A stretch of 64,000 nucleotides of DNA, taken from NCBI RefSeq assembly GCF_027943255.1, contig NC_072892.1:17817792-17881791 (forward strand), given 5' to 3'. Origin of the DNA: Anastrepha obliqua. Taxonomy: Eukaryota > Arthropoda > Insecta > Diptera > Tephritidae. Below, piece after piece: positions 58,561 to 64,000 of this stretch (position 1 is the stretch's first letter; each line of letters begins with the position of its first letter). The translations under genes were made by a program, and so were the position numbers. The notes beneath the pieces were generated by a model. It was not told the DNA's origin. It saw only the letters and a program-made list of their open reading frames with translations, and ran no database searches.

Positions 58561-59094
58561 TGAAAGTTTCTTTTCATAGGTATGTACCTGGTAATTAAAA
58601 TAAAAATGTATCAGCAAGTACTATTCATTAACGAAATACAACAGGTGTTTTATGTTGTTTACCATAAAATGTAACGAATAATATTTTTAAATAAAGCGAG
58701 GCAGATCGCAACTTAATTTAATTGTCCAAATTTCGACAGCTGCATTTGTGTGATGCCCACTTATTAAAATGTTATTATTAAAAACATAAACAAATAAAAC
58801 AAGACGCACAAAAAAACACTTAAAATGTCATCATAGACAATAAAACAATAATATCATCACTACGCACTTCAACTTTGACAAATAAAGTTTTAAGACCAAA
58901 AAGGGCTATCTCTAAGTGTTGTACTACATACACTTCGCCTATTTGCTATAAGAGTTTATAATCCAAAAAAAGCAAAAAAAATTGGTAACTATGCGGATAC
59001 TAAACCAAGCTCTTATTTGTTGCTGTGTAAAAAATTCATGGCGATATCAATTAACAGTACTTTATCAGATGAAAATATGTCGTTACTTTTACGA
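58561..59094. other. Unassigned AT-rich DNA
   Basis: No gene or element recognised between the mariner and LINE-A copy. Confidence 0.5.
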
Positions 59095-59835
59095 GTACTT
59101 ACGGATCCTGTTCAAGAGCGTTGAACTTTGTGGTGGAAAACAGATGGAGAGGCTCATCTATATGTATCTACAGCGACAGCCAAGCTGCGCTCATGGTCTT
59201 AGACAGCGCTCCCCCATATCAAGGGTAGTCGAGTCCTGTAAATCCAGGCTGAACTATGTCGGTAAACATAATAGCCTGATGCTTACATGGGTATCGTGGG
59301 ACACGTGGGTAACGAGACCTCTGACTCCTTAGCTAGGATGGCCAATTTCTTTGGCGCGGAGCCCGTTTTGCCACTCTCTTCTGCAGCCATCAAAGCTACG
59401 GTTAGCAAATGGGTTACTACAACTCACAAGGGCGAGCTTGGCAGGCTGAGAGAGGCTGCAGATGGACTAAACTGGTGTTACCTGTCATGTCCAACCGACT
59501 GTCGCAATTCCTCTTGACATTGAGTAGAAGGGACTGCAGACGGCTAGTTGGAGTGGTGGCGGGCCACTTGCTGTGGGCGAAGCACATGGAAAAGGTAGGC
59601 ATCTCAGACAGTGTACTCCTCTGCCCAGCTGGTGAGGATGAGACGGCGGCCCATTTTCTGTGCGTCTGTTCCGCCTTTACTCGAATCAGGCTTGAGGTCT
59701 TTGGCACTTACGAAGCGACCACCTTGCTCTCGGCACCACGAGATCTACTCAGATTTCTGCGTAGGTCAGGTAAATGTTAAGAAAATTAAAGGGAATTCGA
59801 GTGCAATGCAATGGACTTAATTGAAGTTAAGTAAA
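59095..59835 (+). mobile_element. LINE-A copy
   Basis: RNase H is readable across two frames on the plus strand: a degenerate YSDSQAALMVLDSA-like block, SCKSRLNYVGKHNSLMLTWV and GHVGNETSDSLARMA. KATVSKWVTTTHK follows, then in a second frame LSRRDCRRLVGVVAGHLLWA and the knuckle HFLCVCSAFTRIRLEVFG, with SAPRDLLRFLRRSGKC to a stop. The 3' UTR AATGCAATGGACTTAATTG matches the copy at 34755-34780. At least two frameshifts. Confidence 0.85.
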
Positions 59836-60014
59836 TTGAAAGCTCTGAAGCCGCTTTTCTCGACATTTGTTTTTTTTTTTTAATTACGACATCAAATAAC
59901 AGCAAATGAACGATATCTACTATTAGGAATCAAGTGACTCCAATATAAAGGGACTAAGAACGAAAGCGCACAGGAAACCCTGAAGCTCCGGGCACGAGCC
60001 AGCAATTGATAGAA

Positions 60015-60150
60015 AACGCGACCTAGTGTATCTGAGTGTATTTCTGCCGTAAAGATTCTCCCCATAAAAAACAAACAGCCCTTCGAAGGCAACATAAAAC
60101 TGTAGGCCTCTCTCTTTGTGGAACAACATGAAGATGGGTACCACGTACAT
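60015..60150 (+). mobile_element. tRNA-SINE (S1), diverged fragment
   Basis: A diverged central piece of the SINE: GAGTGTATTTCTGCCGTAAA, AAACTGTAGGCCTCTCTCTT and TGTGGAACAACATGAAGA. Head and terminal stem-loop are missing. Confidence 0.65.
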
Positions 60151-60299
60151 GAGTATTCATATTTTCTAATTAATTAAGAAATTTTTAATAGTTTAATTAC
60201 ATTGTTTTTACGCTTAAAGACTCGGTTGTCACTCATTTGTGTATTGAGTAGAAAATTCAGCCAATATTTTAGTCTCCTTTAAACTGCCGGAAACGAGCA

Positions 60300-61075
60300 A
60301 CGTTTTTCAAGCAGAGCATGCAAAATGCGTAGTGATCGCTGTTGGGAGGGAGACATTAATATGTTTCCCGATAGTCAAGCTGCGATCAAGGCCCTATCGT
60401 CGCCGTATTTCAGCTCTCTTCTGGTTAACTCCTGTAAGGAGGAACTCAAACGTCTCGAACGTGCAGGAAACGTTTCGCTTATCTGGGTTCCTGGGCACAG
60501 CAATATAGAGGGAAATGAAATTGCCGATGAGCTTGCCAGGAAGGGGTCGACAGAACCGGTTTCAGGTGTCCCCTTCTCAGACATCGTTGTCCCCTTGACC
60601 GTTGTTAAAGGGCAACTGCACAATTTCTTCCGCACAAAAGCGCAAAACAGATGGAGGTCTGTCTCATCGTGTGCTATCTCAAAAACACTATAGCCTCAAT
60701 ACAACAAAAACAGGACATTTAAGGAGATGGGAATTCTCCATCATTCAATTCCCAAACTCGTTGTGGTGTTCACTGATCACTGGGTACGCATGCTTAGGAT
60801 CTTGGACTTCCGTACAACCGCTATTGCAGAAGCTGTGGGGATCCTGCAGAGAAAGAGACTGTTGAGCACTTTTTCTGCAAATGTCCGGCTCTGGCAGCTA
60901 GGCGCTTGAGATTTCTTAGCGTACCCTTTGAGGATGACTTGAGGAAGTTCTCCAGCCAGATCACTTTTCTCTTCTCCACAACACTGGATGGAATTTTTTT
61001 TCGCAGGTAGTGGCCCACATTATGGTATCAAAACGGCACGTTAGTGCTATTTAAAGTGTACCTGTGATACTCTTG
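60300..61075 (+). mobile_element. LINE-B copy
   Basis: The plus strand encodes RNase H from NMFPDSQAAIKAL through SLIWVPGHSNIEGNEIADEL. SDIVVPLTVVKGQLHNFFRT and NRWRSVSSCAISKT follow, then a stop. Degenerate pieces of the VVVFTDHW region and knuckle continue to about 60910. The 3' UTR at 61010-61055 is the inverse of the blocks at 32560-32600 and 4975-4995. It ends near a CTAACCAACCTACC run at 61079-61098. The RNase H catalytic residues of the DSQAA and GHSN blocks are kept, but the copy is broken. Confidence 0.85.
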
Positions 61076-63164
61076 CCATCTAACCAACCTACCTACCTAG
61101 AAAATGCAGGCTGGCCACTTGAGCGTCAGCAGGATTGTTAACTCAGATTGTCAAGCGGCTGGCGTGATTGATAAGTTTTCATTCAAATGAGAAAATTTCG
61201 AAGTTCAAAAATTCAGTTCATTCATGTATACATATGTATGTATCTATTATATATAAAAATGTATAATGACCTACAGTCTTCATATATAATAATTTGATGT
61301 TTATCATCTTCAATTCATAATTTAAAAGCGTGCGCAGATATTCAAATGCATCAGATACACACATATGTACATATATAAGTACAATAGGCCGTCACGCAGC
61401 TATAAAATTGAAATGCTTTTAGCTGTAATGACCTCTTATTGGGCAATGCCTTAAATATTTGGCTGACTAAGTTACTATAAGTATACGATTTTTTTCTTCA
61501 ATTCTGCCTCCACCGTGGGCGTTTGTGTGTGAGCTATCATTTACTGCTGCTGCTTTTGATTTACCAAGTTTGGCTTGCGAATGTACTGATTAAACATGTT
61601 TGGCTTTTGAATTAGTGCAAAGTTATTATAAAGACTGATGCGTGACATTGAAATATATTTTGGCTTTGGTCAACTCGTTTGCAAATTTGAATCATAATTT
61701 TTGATTATATTCGTTTGAGCAAACTGACCAATTTTAATAATCATGATATATGATTGAAACCAGACTGCGCCCATCAGAGAGTGTGTGACGTCACACTAGT
61801 CTAGTTGTGTAGTGTTGGCAACCCTTTGCTTTTCGCAATAAATTTAGTGATTTTTAATAAACAAATTGCGAAAATTTTTGTGTTTGGTGTTTGTTTCTTT
61901 TTTTAGTTCAACAAAAATTTAATTTTAAAAAAGTTTAGTTTAAATAAAATTTTAATTTTAAAAGAATTGTACATTAAAAAAATTTGTATAATTAAAGCAA
62001 AAGCTTAAAAATGCCACTTGGATTTAAAGCTTATGCTGAGAAGATTTAAGTTGGTTGAAAGCGTAAATCTCATTTTTTGCTCCTTGTGAGGTTATCGAAG
62101 AATATTCGATATTCTTCTTTTAACTCTTCTTAACATTCAAAACCTTTTAATAAATTTTAATTTTTTCTTTAAATTTATTAAATACGAATTAAAGTCATAT
62201 AGTTGTATTCATAGTAAGACTAGATAAAAAAAAATAGCGGGCAGTACTGAAAAAACCATAACGACCTTTTTGAAAACTGTCAAACCCGCTGAGAACAAAG
62301 TAGCGGTTCCACGATAGGCACAACCTCATTATTCTCTCCATCGTTATATACCAGTATATGCGACATATGGGTAGTCGATATCATACGAAACTGTATATAC
62401 AGTATATGTGTCATAAAGATATGAAAATGTATGTGTTTTTTTTTTTTTGTATTTCAAAGTGTCTGCTTCGGGTGTTTCTTTAGCTGCATGAGAACTGCCG
62501 ATATCCACAACTATGGTTTGGCAGCTGAGAATTCCCACGAGAACATGCAATACTTCAAAGAGTTTTGGGACACTAACCTAGTCTTATCTACCTCATTTGG
62601 CACATGTGCTCGTCCAGTGCTAAGTGGAAGGCAGTTCGAGCGTTTGCCGGAAAAATAATGCTACGAATTCAATTCATTTAATGGGAGCGCAAGGCCCAGC
62701 AGCAGCAGCTACATTTGCAAGCATGACATAGAGATGAGCTGGTTTTGGACAGTACGAAGACAAACGCAGACACTTGAGTCAATCACTCTCAATAACATCA
62801 AACAGAAGACAAGAAGATAGTTCGCAAATTGTCCGATGTTCCATTTCTGTTCCACTTATGAGAGCAGTGGGAGGAGTTGATACTATCGCTAACGTAAATT
62901 CTCCATACGTTCACAATAGAGGGACCTGGACGCAGGTACTTTGTTATACCAATAGACATTCATGCGGCTCCACGTTGATGAAGTGCTTACAGCGGACCCA
63001 GGGAGGAAATCCGCCGAGGAGGACGAACGTTATAGCGTTAGTGGGGGCATGCGATACATACCACTTGTGCGACGACGCTTTTTATGATGTTGCTGACATT
63101 TTGATTTTAACTTCATAGCAAAAAAAAAACAATAAATGTTTGGTAAGTCATCCTGAATCGTTTA
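61076..63164. other. Unassigned DNA
   Basis: No gene recognised. It contains the 14-bp palindrome at 61783-61796, a tiny ATG frame at 62011 (MPLGFKAYAEKI, then stop), and a plus-strand frame at 62774-63118 (114 codons) without a domain I can identify. Confidence 0.5.
61783..61796. promoter_or_regulatory. Palindrome containing a consensus CRE
   Basis: GTGTGACGTCACAC is a perfect 14-bp palindrome centred on TGACGTCA, the full cAMP-response element bound by CREB/ATF-type bZIP dimers. There is no recognised gene nearby to regulate, so a role is not shown. Confidence 0.35.
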
Positions 63165-63400
63165 ACACCAGAACAACGCTCCCAAATTGTGGAAATTTTT
63201 TTTGAAAAAAAAAATTAATCTATTCACGAAGTTCATAGAGCGAAGTGTTGAAGAAGATGCTGACATGTCGGTTCGTCGTCGTTCTCGACTTGTTGACTTG
63301 TTCGAATATGTGGAAAATTGTAGGTAAGGTTCTTGGCTTACGTGCCTATAAGTTGCAGCTCGTGCAAGAATTGAAGCCAAATGACCATCGTTGGTGTCGT
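63165..63400 (+). pseudogene. Tc1/mariner-superfamily transposase fragment
   Basis: The plus strand reads RLTPEQRSQIVEIFFEK-like residues in broken frames, then after a deletion ADMSVRRRSR, LGLRAYKLQLVQELKPNDHR and WCRNFL. The order (N-terminal helix, RRSR linker, KLQLVQELKP) matches the N-terminal third of the element at 27156-28757. Short and badly broken. Confidence 0.5.
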
Positions 63401-63839
63401 AATTTTTTGATTTGGCTCATTTAAATTTATTATTCACGTTTATTGGGAAAAGTAGTCAAAAATTGGACTGATCGAATGGATCTTGTAATTTGTAGCCGCA
63501 GTGGAAATACGCCATATAATATTCAAAAAATTAATGCTATGAAGTTATCTACCAGATTAGGTTATACTAGATCAGTCCAAGCACTCAGTTAAGAAGACCA
63601 CTGTACTGTGCTTTCTACTACAGCCGAATAGATTACAGTGGAAGGAATAGAGGGACAGTATAGATACAGTATAGATGTTAAGACGAAAAAATTGGATTAA
63701 GATCACTCTTCTGCAAATTTTTTGGACTCATTGACGAATTTTAAGAGATCCAAAATAAGAAGATTATGCAACGTATTCAGATTTTTCTTCCAAAGGGGAA
63801 TGGGATAACGAGCTTATTGTTACAGAAAATGACATAAGC

Positions 63840-64000
63840 ATGCCTCAAAACTAGACAACAGAGTAGGTGGGGGAGTTTACTCCGATAAACTCGGAGTTAG
63901 CCAATTATTTCGCCTGCCTGATAATGCAATGTATTTCAGATAGAAGTCACTGCCATAAAGGAGGGGCTTACGGTAATACAAACGAGAGTATTATCCACAA
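63840..64000 (+). mobile_element. LINE RNase H start, runs off window
   Basis: The last 160 bp encode the opening of an RNase H domain: RVGGGVYSDKLGVSQLFRLP, a degenerate DNAMYFR-type stretch, and a Lys/Glu-rich helix. It is a plus-strand LINE fragment that continues beyond the window. Confidence 0.55.

Noticed and set aside
62774..63118. 114-codon plus-strand frame
   Set aside because: No recognised domain, and alternative frames over the same DNA look equally plausible.

Overview
The window reads as intergenic or intronic DNA of a higher dipteran, most likely a tephritid fruit fly. It is AT-rich, has many short CATA/TATG microsatellites, and carries insect-type repeats: RNase H-bearing LINEs, RTE-like LINEs, several mariner/Tc1 lineages, a piggyBac relative, a hAT-type MITE and a tRNA-headed SINE. 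The tephritid assignment rests on my memory of these repeats and is not proven here. I found no intact host gene, rRNA, genuine tRNA gene or CRISPR array. Almost every supportable open frame is a fragment of a transposable element, so the annotation is mainly a repeat map.

Layout. 0-1.4 kb: an RTE-like 3' end and two LINE fragments lying head to head. 1.4-10 kb: mostly unassigned AT-rich DNA with one LINE copy (4.9-5.8 kb). 10-13.8 kb: an ORF1-like coiled-coil fragment, a LINE fragment, two RTE-like fragments tail to tail, and a 601-bp hAT-type MITE. 15.5-19.1 kb: a four-deep nest. A tRNA-SINE was split by a LINE (12-bp target duplication). That LINE was then hit by a second LINE of its own family (GCATAA duplication) and by a 1,920-bp DNA transposon with ~600-bp inverted repeats and a TTA duplication. 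19.4-22.2 kb: a 34-bp-arm hairpin, a small unidentified coding-like piece and a Tc1/mariner pseudogene. 25.2-28.8 kb: a deleted mariner, a mariner 3' end amplified into four tandem copies, and a mariner-superfamily element interrupted by an RTE (11-bp duplication). 32.3-34.8 kb: LINE and SINE fragments. 38.3-39 kb: a second RTE copy. 41.5 kb: a three-copy tandem repeat. 45-46.4 kb: a piggyBac deletion derivative and a mariner N-terminus. 49.1-50.8 kb: a mariner with clean TIRs carrying a full-length SINE. 52.6-61.1 kb: a second SINE type, more LINE and SINE pieces and another mariner. 63-64 kb: a Tc/mariner fragment and a LINE RNase H start running off the end.

How the pieces relate. No elements here look autonomous; all transposase or reverse-transcriptase frames are broken. 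The value of the window is relational. Target-site duplications and restored reading frames fix insertion boundaries and order, show that the SINE family was active both before and after particular LINE and mariner insertions, and define the ends of a long-TIR DNA transposon. That transposon encodes a fragment of a Cys-rich protein of unclear affiliation and is the best candidate here for something not well described.
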